Part shown: positions 9,808 through 19,017 of the stretch, in pieces | Numbering within the stretch: the first letter of the stretch is position 1 | Layout of the letters: each line of letters begins with the position of its first letter | Assembly: GCA_030429325.1 (NCBI GenBank) | Contig: JAUICT010000001.1 | Span: 1 to 32,587 of the forward strand | Direction of reading: 5' to 3' | Source of the DNA: Bacteroidia bacterium | GTDB taxonomy: Bacteria > Bacteroidota > Bacteroidia > Flavobacteriales > Flavobacteriaceae | Length of the DNA: 32,587 bases | Translations under genes and position numbers: made by a program | The notes under the pieces: model-generated | Told to the model about the DNA's origin: nothing | The model's database searches: none | What the model saw: the letters and a program-made list of their open reading frames with translations, nothing else

Positions 9808-12800
9808 ATGAATTACAAAGATTTACAAATCAGCACTCAACAAGCCGCAAAGCTGGCCTTTGAAAAATACGGTGTATCAGGCAAGGCAACGACATTGCCG
9901 GGCGAAGTTGATTTTAATTTTAAAATAACAACGAAGAAGAGCAACTATATCTTAAAAATTTCCAGACCAGATGCCGAAACCGGCTATCTGGATTTTCAAC
10001 AAAGAATACTGCTGCATATAACTGGCAATGGAGAAGAAGCCCCATTTCCAAAAGTGGTGGCGGACATGGCCGGGAATGCCATGACAACATTCGTGGATGG
10101 TGCCGGAAGGCAACGTAATATACGTATGCTTACTTGGGTAGACGGCAGGGTTTGGAGTCAGGTAAATCCACATACCAATACTCTTCGTCATAGCTTGGGG
10201 GAACTATGTGGAAAATTAACAAATGCTTTAAAAGATTTTGACCATCCTAGCGCGCATCGGGTCTTTGAATGGGATGTAGCCCAATCACTATGGACCAAGC
10301 AGCATTTGGAATTGTTTCCGCCAAGAGAAAAAGAAATCCTCACCTTTTTTCAACAAAGGTTTGAAGTTCAACAAGAATCATATGGTCAATTAAGGAAAAG
10401 TATAGTACATAATGATGCCAATGATAACAATGTCATTGTTTCCGAAGATTTATTACGTCCACAAGTAAAAACAGCCATAGATTTTGGTGATGCCATATAT
10501 ACACAAACCGTAAATGACCTGGCAGTGGCTTGCGCATATGCCATCATGCATCATAATGACCCTCTGGATGCTGCCTTGCCCTTGGTAGCGGGTTATCACA
10601 AATCCTTCCCACTGTTGGAAGAAGAATTGGTTCATCTTTATGACATAATTGCCATGCGATTGGCGATTTCCGTAACCAAATCTGCCTTAAACAAAATACA
10701 AGAACCAGATAATGCCTATTTGCTTATTAGTGAAAAACCCGCTTGGGAGGTGTTGAGGAAATGGTATCTAATTCCGCCAGATTTTGCCCATTTCAATTTT
10801 AGGCAAGCCTGTGGATTTCCACCCCACCCTAATCAGAAAACTTTTGCGCATTGGACCAAGTCAAATGCTTTTGAGCTTTCACAATTGTTTCCAACAGTAA
10901 ATAGATTCAAGGTACACGCCTTGGACTTGAGCGTATCCAGCAAATGGTTGGGGCATCAACAGGATTTTGAAGATGTACCCTTCTTTGATTTTAGGATAAA
11001 ACGTCTACTGGAAGAACATCCAGATCGTGTTCCGGCAGGAGGTTACCTGGAGCCACGTACGGTATACACCTCACCTGAATATGACAGGGTAGGAAATTAC
11101 GGAAAGGAAAGCCGTACCATACATCTTGGTGTGGATTTTTGGCTGCCTGAAGGTACCGTAGTTCATACGGTGATGGATGGCGAAGTAGTTATTGCAGAAA
11201 ACAATAAAGGAGATAAGGAATATGGTGGTCTTGTTGTACTAAAACATCAGGCAAAAGCCTTTTCGTTTTATACGCTCTACGGGCATTTGTCCCCTACATC
11301 TATCTTGGGTTTGGTGATGGGCCAAAAACTTCAAAAGGGAGACCGTATCGGGTGTTTGGGCAGCACGGCAGAAAACGGAAACTGGTCGCCCCACTTGCAC
11401 TTTCAGGTTATGCTTTCCCTTTTGGGAAATAAAAAGGATTTTCCAGGTGTGGCATACTATCGGGAGTTGGATACCTGGAAAAGTATTTGCCCAGACCCCA
11501 ATGCATTGTTCAAGTTAGAAGGCTTATTTCCTACAAAGGCTATTTCCAATAAAGAATTGGTGCAACAGCGAAAAAAATACCTAGGAAAAAGCCTAAGTTT
11601 AAGTTATAACATCCCCATAAAAATGGTCAGAGGAGCTGGTCAGTACCTTATTGATCAATATGGAAACAAATATTTGGATACAGTAAACAATGTGGCCCAT
11701 GTGGGGCATGAGCATCCAGATGTAGTTAAAGCCGGCCAAGAGCAAATGGCCCTTCTGAATACCAACTCTAGGTATTTGCATGAAAATATCCTGAAATTGG
11801 CCCAAGCGCTTTTGGAAACCCTACCCAAAGAATTGAGCGTTTTGCATTTTGTGAATTCGGGCAGTGAAGCCAATGAACTGGCCATACGAATGGTAAAAGC
11901 CGCTACCGGACAGCAAGATATCATTGCCTCGGAGGTAGGGTATCATGGTAACTCCAACATGTGTATTGATATAAGCTCGTACAAATTTGATGGCAGAGGT
12001 GGCAATGGGGCTCCAGAGCACACCCATATTTTTCCACTTCCTGATGCTTTTAGAGGAATATATAGAGGAAAAGATTCAGGACTAAAATATGCGGAAGAGG
12101 TTAAGAATCAAGTCAATGTAATCCATGAAAAAGGCAGAGGCGTGGGTGCACTTATTGTAGAACCTATTATTAGTTGTGGTGGGCAAATAGAACTACCAAA
12201 GGACTTTTTGCCCAAAGCCTATGAACATATTAGAAATGCAGGCGGACTTTGTATTTCCGATGAAGTACAGGTAGGATGTGGAAGACCCGGTAATACATTT
12301 TGGGGCTTTCAATTGTATGATGTCGTTCCAGACATCGTTACCATGGGCAAACCGTTGGGCAATGGGCATCCATTGGCCGTGGTAGCTTGTACTGCTGAGG
12401 TTGCGGAAAAGTTTGCCAACGGTATGGAATACTTTAATACGTTTGGCGGTAATCCGGTGTCTTGCGCAATAGGCATGGCTGTTTTAGATACCGTAAAAAC
12501 CGAGAGGTTACAAGAAAACGCATTGACCGTTGGCAACTTTTTAAAGGCCCAATTGCAAAAACTATCAGAGCAGTTTCCCATTATTGGCGATGTTCGTGGG
12601 CAAGGGCTTTTTCTCGGTTTTGAATTGGTAGATGCCAATTTAAATCCATTGGCCGCCCAAACCGATTATTTAATCAACCGGATGAAAGACCACGGTATAT
12701 TAATGAGTAGTGATGGCCCAGACCATAACGTGCTCAAAATAAAACCCCCGATGGTTTTTACCTGGGCCAATGCAGAAGAATTGATTATGTATTTAGCAAA

Positions 12801-12843
12801 AATTCTAGGTGAGGATTTTATGCAACTACACAAAAACAAGTAA
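9808..12843 (+). CDS. Three-part fusion: APH-type kinase, M23 peptidase domain, class III aminotransferase/phospho-lyase
   Basis: A single 1011-residue frame carries three domains. Residues about 1-340 are an aminoglycoside phosphotransferase-fold kinase, with catalytic loop H201-N-D203 followed by N208 and the metal-binding D225-F-G. Residues about 410-570 are an M23 (LytM-like) domain with all metal and catalytic ligands visible: H439-x3-D443, H492 in LYGHL, and H529-L-H531. Residues about 590-1011 are a class III PLP enzyme with D818 (SDEVQ) and Schiff-base K848 (MGKPLGNG). Kinase plus PLP enzyme resembles hydroxylysine kinase plus 5-phosphohydroxylysine phospho-lyase, or an ethanolamine-phosphate phospho-lyase: phosphorylate an amino alcohol, then eliminate phosphate and ammonia. 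No signal peptide is seen, so the M23 part would be cytosolic and may bind ligand rather than cut peptidoglycan. It is 1 base after the GH63 gene and 5 bases before the GH2 gene. Confidence 0.9.
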   Translation: MNYKDLQISTQQAAKLAFEKYGVSGKATTLPGEVDFNFKITTKKSNYILKISRPDAETGYLDFQQRILLHITGNGEEAPFPKVVADMAGNAMTTFVDGAGRQRNIRMLTWVDGRVWSQVNPHTNTLRHSLGELCGKLTNALKDFDHPSAHRVFEWDVAQSLWTKQHLELFPPREKEILTFFQQRFEVQQESYGQLRKSIVHNDANDNNVIVSEDLLRPQVKTAIDFGDAIYTQTVNDLAVACAYAIMHHNDPLDAALPLVAGYHKSFPLLEEELVHLYDIIAMRLAISVTKSALNKIQEPDNAYLLISEKPAWEVLRKWYLIPPDFAHFNFRQACGFPPHPNQKTFAHWTKSNAFELSQLFPTVNRFKVHALDLSVSSKWLGHQQDFEDVPFFDFRIKRLLEEHPDRVPAGGYLEPRTVYTSPEYDRVGNYGKESRTIHLGVDFWLPEGTVVHTVMDGEVVIAENNKGDKEYGGLVVLKHQAKAFSFYTLYGHLSPTSILGLVMGQKLQKGDRIGCLGSTAENGNWSPHLHFQVMLSLLGNKKDFPGVAYYRELDTWKSICPDPNALFKLEGLFPTKAISNKELVQQRKKYLGKSLSLSYNIPIKMVRGAGQYLIDQYGNKYLDTVNNVAHVGHEHPDVVKAGQEQMALLNTNSRYLHENILKLAQALLETLPKELSVLHFVNSGSEANELAIRMVKAATGQQDIIASEVGYHGNSNMCIDISSYKFDGRGGNGAPEHTHIFPLPDAFRGIYRGKDSGLKYAEEVKNQVNVIHEKGRGVGALIVEPIISCGGQIELPKDFLPKAYEHIRNAGGLCISDEVQVGCGRPGNTFWGFQLYDVVPDIVTMGKPLGNGHPLAVVACTAEVAEKFANGMEYFNTFGGNPVSCAIGMAVLDTVKTERLQENALTVGNFLKAQLQKLSEQFPIIGDVRGQGLFLGFELVDANLNPLAAQTDYLINRMKDHGILMSSDGPDHNVLKIKPPMVFTWANAEELIMYLAKILGEDFMQLHKNK

Positions 12844-12848
12844 ATTAA

Positions 12849-15800
12849 ATGAGCTTAAAATATAGTTATATTGCACTTTTGGGTGTTTGCCTATTGGGTT
12901 GCCAACCTGCGGAATTACCGAAAGTCGGTAAGCAGGCAAACCATTTTGACCATACTATTTTTGAAGAAAACAAATTGCCTCCGAGAGCTCATTTTTTTGC
13001 TTTTGAATCCCAATCTATAGTGCAAAAAGAAGATTCCAAACGCTTTCTGGATTTGAATGGAGAATGGAAATTCCACTTTGTAAAAGATCCCAAGAAAAGG
13101 CCATTGACTTTTCACAATACCTCGTTCGATGATAGTGAATGGGATACTATTCCCGTGCCATCCAATTGGGAGATAGAAGGATATGACCACCCTATTTATT
13201 TGGATGAACGCTATCCATTTGACACCAAATGGCCCGATGCACCTACCGATTATAATCCTGTGGGCACCTACAGAAAAGAGGTGACATTAACAGCAGATTT
13301 TTTATCAGAAGACATGATTTTACATTTTGAAGCCGTTAAATCTGCTATGTATGCCTATGTAAACGGTAAGTATGTGGGGTATTCCCAAGGAAGTAAAACA
13401 CCTGCAGAATTCAACATTTCCAACTATGTTACGGAGGGAAAAAATATCATTGCATTGCAATTGTTTCGCTGGAGCGATGCTAGTTATCTGGAAAGCCAGG
13501 ACATGCTGCGCATGAGTGGTATTGAACGTGGGGTTTACCTATATACACAACCTAAGGTTTACATAAAAGACCATTATACCTACACCAATTTGGACGATTC
13601 TTATACAGATGGAATCCTAGTGGATACCTTATGGCTTCAAAACAATTCCAATGAAAGAGCGACCAGAACCCTGACTTTTGAGATGCTGAATGGGAAGTCT
13701 TCCCTATTTCAAACAAAACGCATAGTTGAAATATCAAAAGGAGAAACAGTCCCTGTAGTTTTTAACAAGGTCATGGAAAACGTAAGAAAATGGTCTGCAG
13801 AGCTTCCACAGTTGTATCGGCTTAAGATTGCTTTGGAAGATACTGCACAAGTAGGGAACAATCAATATATCATTTCCAAGATTGGCTTTAGAAGTGTTGA
13901 AATAAAAAATGGACAGGTTTTGTTTAATGGAAAGGCCATACAAATAAAAGGGGTCAATCGACATGAAACAGACCCATTTACCGGGCACGTGGTTTCTAAA
14001 TCGAGTATGGAGAAGGATATTAGATTGATGAAACAGAACAACATTAATGCCGTTCGGAGTTCGCATTACCCGAATGATCCATATTGGTTAGAGCTTTGCG
14101 ATCGATATGGCCTTTATGTGATTGATGAGGCCAATATAGAAAGTCATCCGTTGGCCATTGACGATAGCACCCAAATAGGAAACGAGATGAGTTGGCTACC
14201 TGCTCACATGGCTAGAATAGAACGCATGTATTATAGGGATAGAAACCACCCTGCCATATATTCTTGGTCGTTGGGGAATGAAGCTGGTAAAGGAGCAATT
14301 TTTAAGACAGCCTATCAATGGCTAAAGGATAAGGATGACAACAGAATTGTTCAATATGAGCCTGCTGGAAAGGATAGCTACACAGATATTTATTGCCCCA
14401 TGTACCCCAAGCCAGAGTACCTTATCGATCATGGGGAATCCAATGTGGACAAACCATCCATTATGATTGAATATGCCCATGCCATGGGTAATTCCGTAGG
14501 CAATCTTCAAGATTATTGGAATATCATAGAAACATATCCCAACCTACAAGGTGGCTATATTTGGGATTGGGCAGACCAAAGTTTGGAATATAAAGATGAA
14601 AATGGAAAGCCATATTTGGCGTACGGACAGGACTACCATCCGAACCTACCAACAGATGGCAACTTTTTGAATAATGGCCTGGTTGATCCGTACCGTAACC
14701 CACATCCGCATCTAACCGAAGTAAAGAAGGTGTATGAACCAGTACAGTTTAATTATCTTGGGAATAACCTTCTAGAGATAGTAAATAAAAACCTGTTTGC
14801 AGATTTCTCGGATAAAATCATTGGGATTCGCTTGTTGGAAGATGGAAAGATAATCCATGAAGAAACAGGTATGACCATTGAAATTCCCCCACAAGCAAGA
14901 AAAAAAATAGTATTGCGAAACCTCCCAAAAAGCTTAGAACCCAAAAGAGAATATATATTGGAAGTGAGTTTACTTCAGGATAGACCTACAACATTCATGG
15001 AACAAGGTTTTGAAATAGGATGGGACCAATTTGTATTGCAACAGGGAGAAACTTCCTTTCCATTAAATACAATTGATGATACATTTACAATAGAAACTTC
15101 GGAAGAAACCATTAAAATAACCAACACGAGGACTTCCTTTACGTTAGACACCAAAAATGGGGAGATTGTTTCATGGAAATTTAAAGGGCAAAACCTAACA
15201 GAAATGCCAATACGTCCAAACTTTTGGCGACCACCAACCGATAATGATTTGGGAAATGGCATGGATGAATGGGCAAAAACATGGCGAGATGCCAGCTACG
15301 ATCTTAAGCCGGAGCTGATTGAGCAGCCATGGGTCAGTGATAATTCTGTTTTGTATACGGTACAATATCATTTACCGAAAAATCAAGCCGATGTCAAGGT
15401 TCGGTATCAATTAATGGCCAACGGTGCGTTGTTTTTAAATTATCAGTTCTCTCCCACTATAAAAGACTTACCAAACATTCCTCGACTAGGGCTTTATTTA
15501 ACACTTCCAAAAAAGTTCAATAATGTTTCTTGGTATGGTAAAGGTCCATTGGAAGGTTATTGGGATAGGCAAACAGGTCTGAAAATTGGCTTGTATTCCG
15601 GGAAAGTTTCAGACCAATTCCATCGTTATCCGAGACCCCAGGAAACGGGCAATAAAACGGCTGTAAGGTGGATGGAGTTACAAGCCGATGATCTCTCGAT
15701 AAGGATTACAGGTGATACATTGTTAAATGCAAGTGTATGGCCATTTGCCATGACCGAATTGGATTTTGACCCTGATACAGATGGTGGGGAATCTGCATCG

Positions 15801-15989
15801 GGACTTGTTCCGGTGACCAAAAGGCATGGTGCCGACATTAGGATTGGTGAAACGGTACAGTGGAACATTGATTATCTACAAATGGGCGTTGGCGGTGATA
15901 CCTCATGGGGCAGAAAGGTTCATAAGCAGTATACAATTCCTCCAAAGCCGTACAACTATTCATTCATAATTTCTCCCTCTATATTTTAG
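12849..15989 (+). CDS. GH2 beta-galactosidase-like lipoprotein
   Basis: At 1046 residues this matches LacZ-size GH2 enzymes. A lipobox (CLLGC, Cys18) replaces the cytosolic start of E. coli LacZ, so it should work in the periplasm or on the surface. Domain order is sugar-binding jelly roll (about 60-240), immunoglobulin-like (about 240-345), TIM barrel (about 350-640), then a linker and a C-terminal beta-sandwich of the galactosidase small-chain type (about 760-1035). The catalytic acid/base is Glu478 (SLGNEAG) and the nucleophile Glu541 (MIEYAHAMGNS); GGYIWDWADQ follows. It is the last gene of the GH63-fusion-GH2 operon. Beta-galactosidase is the best guess; related GH2 activities cannot be excluded. 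Confidence 0.93.
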   Translation: MSLKYSYIALLGVCLLGCQPAELPKVGKQANHFDHTIFEENKLPPRAHFFAFESQSIVQKEDSKRFLDLNGEWKFHFVKDPKKRPLTFHNTSFDDSEWDTIPVPSNWEIEGYDHPIYLDERYPFDTKWPDAPTDYNPVGTYRKEVTLTADFLSEDMILHFEAVKSAMYAYVNGKYVGYSQGSKTPAEFNISNYVTEGKNIIALQLFRWSDASYLESQDMLRMSGIERGVYLYTQPKVYIKDHYTYTNLDDSYTDGILVDTLWLQNNSNERATRTLTFEMLNGKSSLFQTKRIVEISKGETVPVVFNKVMENVRKWSAELPQLYRLKIALEDTAQVGNNQYIISKIGFRSVEIKNGQVLFNGKAIQIKGVNRHETDPFTGHVVSKSSMEKDIRLMKQNNINAVRSSHYPNDPYWLELCDRYGLYVIDEANIESHPLAIDDSTQIGNEMSWLPAHMARIERMYYRDRNHPAIYSWSLGNEAGKGAIFKTAYQWLKDKDDNRIVQYEPAGKDSYTDIYCPMYPKPEYLIDHGESNVDKPSIMIEYAHAMGNSVGNLQDYWNIIETYPNLQGGYIWDWADQSLEYKDENGKPYLAYGQDYHPNLPTDGNFLNNGLVDPYRNPHPHLTEVKKVYEPVQFNYLGNNLLEIVNKNLFADFSDKIIGIRLLEDGKIIHEETGMTIEIPPQARKKIVLRNLPKSLEPKREYILEVSLLQDRPTTFMEQGFEIGWDQFVLQQGETSFPLNTIDDTFTIETSEETIKITNTRTSFTLDTKNGEIVSWKFKGQNLTEMPIRPNFWRPPTDNDLGNGMDEWAKTWRDASYDLKPELIEQPWVSDNSVLYTVQYHLPKNQADVKVRYQLMANGALFLNYQFSPTIKDLPNIPRLGLYLTLPKKFNNVSWYGKGPLEGYWDRQTGLKIGLYSGKVSDQFHRYPRPQETGNKTAVRWMELQADDLSIRITGDTLLNASVWPFAMTELDFDPDTDGGESASGLVPVTKRHGADIRIGETVQWNIDYLQMGVGGDTSWGRKVHKQYTIPPKPYNYSFIISPSIF

Positions 15990-16010
15990 AATTAGACATT
16001 ATATAGCATG

Positions 16011-16029
16011 AAACTTACAGTAGAAGTTT
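16011..16029 (+). terminator. Possible weak terminator after the GH2 gene
   Basis: AAACTT (16011-16016) and AAGTTT (16024-16029) form a short stem with a 7-base loop, followed by a few T. It is in the right place to end the three-gene operon, but the stem is AT-rich and short. Confidence 0.3.
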
Positions 16030-16152
16030 TTGAGAATCTCATTTCTATGATTTCTTCCCTAGTGTCCTTTATCTCTTATATATGTAACCCTCCCAAAAAA
16101 AATCGGACTGGTTGGAGTTAGACAAAAAGTTTAATTTTAACAGTCAGGTATT

Positions 16153-16419
16153 ATGAAGAGAACCGAGTTTACCGAGAGCTAGATCGTATCCTGCATCAAG
16201 CAGTACGAATCAGGGGTCAAAGTGGACTGGATCTGTAGGGAGATGGGTATCCACAAGGTCACATTTTACAATTGGAAGAAACGATATTCGGGGATGGACA
16301 GCCTCGAGCTCAAGCGCCTGAAGGAACTTGAGGAGGAGAACCGCAAGCTCAAGCAGATGTATGCGGACATGGCCCTTGACAACAAGATGCTGAAGGACGT
16401 GCTCTCAAAAAAGTGGTAG
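16153..16419 (+). pseudogene. IS3-family transposase orfA (IS407-like), nonsense-mutated
   Basis: Reading from ATG 16153 gives an 88-codon orfA with a helix-turn-helix (ICREMGIHKVTFYNWKKRY) and a leucine-zipper-like coiled coil (LKRLKELEEENRKLKQM), ending in VLSKKW. Codon 10 is TAG (16180-16182) where family members have Gln, a single C-to-T change. The slippery run A6G at 16407-16413, used by IS3 elements for programmed -1 frameshifting into orfB, is intact. Confidence 0.8.
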
Positions 16420-16672
16420 GCTCCGGTGAGAGAAAAAACATGGTGGCCTACCTGAGGGAATATTAAAGGGTAAGCATCACCGGGGTCTGCAGAACATTGA
16501 CGTTCCCAAAAACGATGTACTATTACCGCTTTGTGAAAGATGACAGTGAGGTAATCGAAAAGTTGCTGGAACTTTCCGTGGCCAAGCCAAGGGAAGGCAG
16601 GACAAATTCTATCAGCGGATAAGACTGGAAGGCCATAAATGGAACAAGAAACGAGTCAGGCGGGTATTACAA
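16413..16672 (+). pseudogene. IS3-family transposase orfB fragment (IS407-like), broken
   Basis: In the -1 frame after the slippery run, the N-terminal part of an IS407-like orfB can be read (ERKNMVAYLREY, then CRTLTFPKTMYYYRF). It is broken by TAA at 16464-16466 and by a one-base frameshift near 16597. After the shift it continues as QDKFYQRIRLEGHKWNKKR and then runs into the second orfB fragment. The integrase core with its DDE residues is absent. Confidence 0.75.
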
Positions 16673-16977
16673 TTGATTGAACCGAGGCCCTTTCAAAAGG
16701 TGGCTCGAGAACGAGGCCCAGACAGTGGCCATCCATGGTATTTTCAAGGACAGCTTCGGGAGTTATGGGGCACCAAGGATCAGGGAGGAGCTCTTGAAAA
16801 GGGAATATCTGGCCTCAAGGTCGAGGGTGGCCAGAATAATAAAGGCCAACAGGCTTTTCGCCAAAAGATAGAGGAGGTTCAGGGCCACCACAGACAGCAA
16901 ACACGATTATCCGATAGCACCCAATATATTGGACCGTGACTTTATGGCACACAGGAAAAACCAGGTCTGGGTATCCT
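16653..16977 (+). pseudogene. IS3-family (IS150-like) orfB fragment joined out of frame
   Basis: From about 16653 a different frame gives the start of an IS150-type orfB: SGGYYN, a TGA at 16674-16676 where Trp is expected, then the stretch with FGSYGAPRIREELLKREY and VARIIKANRLFAKR, a TAG at 16869-16871, then RRFRATTDSKHDYPIAPNIL and QVWVS. Homology ends where family members continue with DITYI. It therefore lacks the DDE core and cannot be active. Confidence 0.75.
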
Positions 16978-17005
16978 TTTGCCCTTACTCCCCATTCCAT
17001 ATCGT

Positions 17006-17998
17006 TCATTCGATTCTTTGAAGAAAAATTCGCTCCATCCCAAGAAAATCCAACCCAACGACCTTCCCCCTTTCCATCCTGAACTCCAATGCCAGGGCCG
17101 GGTCCTCCCCCACGGCGAAAAGGGTGCCGGACTCGGCATGGATGGGATGTTCCGCTTTTCCCAGACGGGCATGGAGCCGCCCCTTTCTTCGAAAGATCTC
17201 TATCCGTGCCCCTTGTTCCCCTATGGCCCTATAGGTCCCCACATACCGTCCTTGCATTTTTCTGTCCAGGGGAATTCCCCGGGCCTTGTTGTACCCCCTG
17301 TCCTGGGCCAGCAACCATCCGTACCAGTCATCATCGGTCAGCGTACCACCCCATATCTCCTCCAACTCATGGCCCATGTCCGGATGGAAGGTCGTCCTCA
17401 CATCGGCACCGTACCGATCAAGGGCCTCCACCGCCTCATGGCTGCACCCTATCTCCACGGTGGTGTCCCTCTCCCCATGGATGATCCAGATGGGGACGTT
17501 CCTCACCCGCCAGGCCCTCTCAAGGTCGGAAGGGTAGGCACAGCCCGCTATGGGGGAGATGGCCGCAAAACGTCCGGGGTCCTGGAACACCCAGTCCCAT
17601 GTACCGTACCCGCCCATGCTGAAGCCGCTCAGGTACACCCTGTCCGGATCCACATTGTACCTTTCAAGGATCTCATCCAACATATGGTCGAGTTCGTCCA
17701 CGTTCCACCGCCTTTTGTTGCACACCGGGTTGACCACCACCATGGGAAGTTCCTTGCCGGAATCGATCAGGTAAGGAAGATAGGCATGGTGGATATTTTC
17801 TATGTCCACATTGCGGTCGGCCCCGTGAAGGTTGATCAATAGGGGCCATTTCCTGTCCGGTCCCTCTTGATAGCCTTTGGGGGTATATATCAGGAAATCG
17901 GTACGGATCTCCAATTGCTTCTCGATCGATTGCGCCCCTGCCCTACACAGGACGGAGCAAAAGATAAGGGCCATTGCCCTTGCTAGGTATCTGTTCAT
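17006..17998 (-). CDS. Secreted alpha/beta-hydrolase esterase (PHB-depolymerase/feruloyl-esterase-like)
   Basis: The 330-residue protein has a signal peptide (about 1-22, ending CRAGAQ) and an alpha/beta-hydrolase domain to about residue 240. The full triad is visible: Ser127 in GFSMGG, Asp178 in HGERDTT and His210 in HPDMGHE. The fold matches the prolyl-oligopeptidase-like/PHB-depolymerase-like esterases common in Bacteroidota polysaccharide loci. A C-terminal module (about 248-330, starting GRYVGTY) resembles the DUF3471-like domain also seen in the serine hydrolase of this cluster. GC content is far above the flanking genes. It is the last gene of the minus-strand cluster, and the IS remnant begins 28 bases past its stop. 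Confidence 0.85.
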   Translation of the reverse strand: MNRYLARAMALIFCSVLCRAGAQSIEKQLEIRTDFLIYTPKGYQEGPDRKWPLLINLHGADRNVDIENIHHAYLPYLIDSGKELPMVVVNPVCNKRRWNVDELDHMLDEILERYNVDPDRVYLSGFSMGGYGTWDWVFQDPGRFAAISPIAGCAYPSDLERAWRVRNVPIWIIHGERDTTVEIGCSHEAVEALDRYGADVRTTFHPDMGHELEEIWGGTLTDDDWYGWLLAQDRGYNKARGIPLDRKMQGRYVGTYRAIGEQGARIEIFRRKGRLHARLGKAEHPIHAESGTLFAVGEDPALALEFRMERGKVVGLDFLGMERIFLQRIE

Positions 17999-18035
17999 TT
18001 GGTTCTTCTTTAGATCATTTTAAGTCGGGGAATGG

Positions 18036-19010
18036 TCAATCCACTTTGACCCCCTTTTTATCGCTGCTGGGCAATATCTCAAAGCCGTCCACCCTGCCAT
18101 CGGCACCACGGGTGAAGGTCAGTCCCGCAAAAGGGTTGTTGGCGAACAGAAAGGTGGTGTCCGATTCGGCCACCAGTTCACGGCTGCCCCCATTTCCCCT
18201 GCCGATCATCAACCGGCCCTTGTCCATGGCAATGGTGAACGTGTCCCCGTCGAAGGCATATCTCCCCTCGTACTCCCGGAGCAGTCCCTCCCGTGGCAAA
18301 ACAAGTTTTGGTGCATTCGCCTTCCTGTCCTTTCCTTTGAGCCAACCATATAGCCCTTGCATATCAAGTTCATCCCCGGAAGGAAGAAAATCCACTTTGC
18401 CGTTGTGCCCCGAAAGGCAACGCGCCATTTTACCTTGGCAGGAATCTTCGGGTCCATTGCCCTTGACCATCAGGATGGGCATGTTCCGCAAGCGCCATGC
18501 ATCGCCCCAATGCCGCTTTTTCGGGCATTCCGACAATACGGTCAGGGAAGCGAACCTTTCGGGGTCGGTAAAGGCCCAGTCCCAGACCCCATGGCCCACG
18601 AGATGGACCCTGTCGGCGTCTATGGAGTGTTCCCCCATGACCTTGTCGAGCAACAGATTGAGGGTGCCCATGTTCCATGGCCTGCCACCTCGCGATGGGG
18701 AGACCACCACAAAAGGGGGAGCTGGGCCATCGCCATCAACGGTGTTGGCCGTTTTGGGCCCTGCACGGTTTACTGGGGTCGATTTCCGGTCATGGAGGAA
18801 TACGACCAATGGCCATTTCCTGTCCTTGTGGTTGCCATATCCATTCGGTAGGTCGACCATGTAGTCCATCGTGTATACGGTGTGGTCAGGTCGCTGTTGG
18901 GCATGGGCCTTGGATATGTCCAGGGCGGACAGCAACAAGGTGAGAATGACCAGGATGCCGACCCCTTGTATGTTCTGTTCTGTCTTACTTGTTTTCATTT
19001 CATGTGACAT
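18036..19010 (-). CDS. Esterase paralogue with lost catalytic triad (likely pseudoenzyme)
   Basis: This 324-residue protein is a diverged copy of the next gene: signal peptide (ending KAHAQ), same core order, same C-terminal module (about 247-324). At the nucleophile elbow, where the neighbour has VYLSGFSMGGYGTWDW, this one has VHLVGHGVWDW, a 5-residue loss that removes the catalytic Ser. The Asp region reads VKGNGPEDSC and the His region LPSGDELDM, so no triad member aligns. The frame is intact for 324 codons, which speaks for a maintained non-enzymatic (perhaps binding) protein, though recent decay is possible. It starts 8 bases after the serine-hydrolase stop; Met5 is an alternative start. 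Confidence 0.75.
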   Translation of the reverse strand: MSHEMKTSKTEQNIQGVGILVILTLLLSALDISKAHAQQRPDHTVYTMDYMVDLPNGYGNHKDRKWPLVVFLHDRKSTPVNRAGPKTANTVDGDGPAPPFVVVSPSRGGRPWNMGTLNLLLDKVMGEHSIDADRVHLVGHGVWDWAFTDPERFASLTVLSECPKKRHWGDAWRLRNMPILMVKGNGPEDSCQGKMARCLSGHNGKVDFLPSGDELDMQGLYGWLKGKDRKANAPKLVLPREGLLREYEGRYAFDGDTFTIAMDKGRLMIGRGNGGSRELVAESDTTFLFANNPFAGLTFTRGADGRVDGFEILPSSDKKGVKVD

Positions 19011-19017
19011 TTAACCC

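Larger units (their letters stand above)
16083..16977 (+). mobile_element. Decayed chimeric IS3-family insertion sequence
   Basis: The segment begins with TGTAACCCTCCCAAAA at 16083, which resembles the TG-starting left inverted repeat of IS3-family elements of the IS407 kind. It holds an orfA with a nonsense codon, a broken orfB of the same kind, and then part of an orfB from a different IS3 subgroup. The coding part stops abruptly near 16977, 28 bases before the stop codon of the first gene of the GC-rich island. No right terminal repeat was found, and no target duplication can be shown. Confidence 0.75.

Noticed and set aside
16979..17842. Long open frame of 287 codons on the plus strand opposite the first esterase
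   Set aside because: It is the antisense of a well-supported esterase with a full triad; the frame is open only because of the high GC content, and its product is proline/histidine-rich with no motif.
17974..18864. Open frame of 296 codons on the plus strand opposite the second esterase
   Set aside because: Same GC-driven shadow effect; the minus frame aligns with its neighbour and has a signal peptide.
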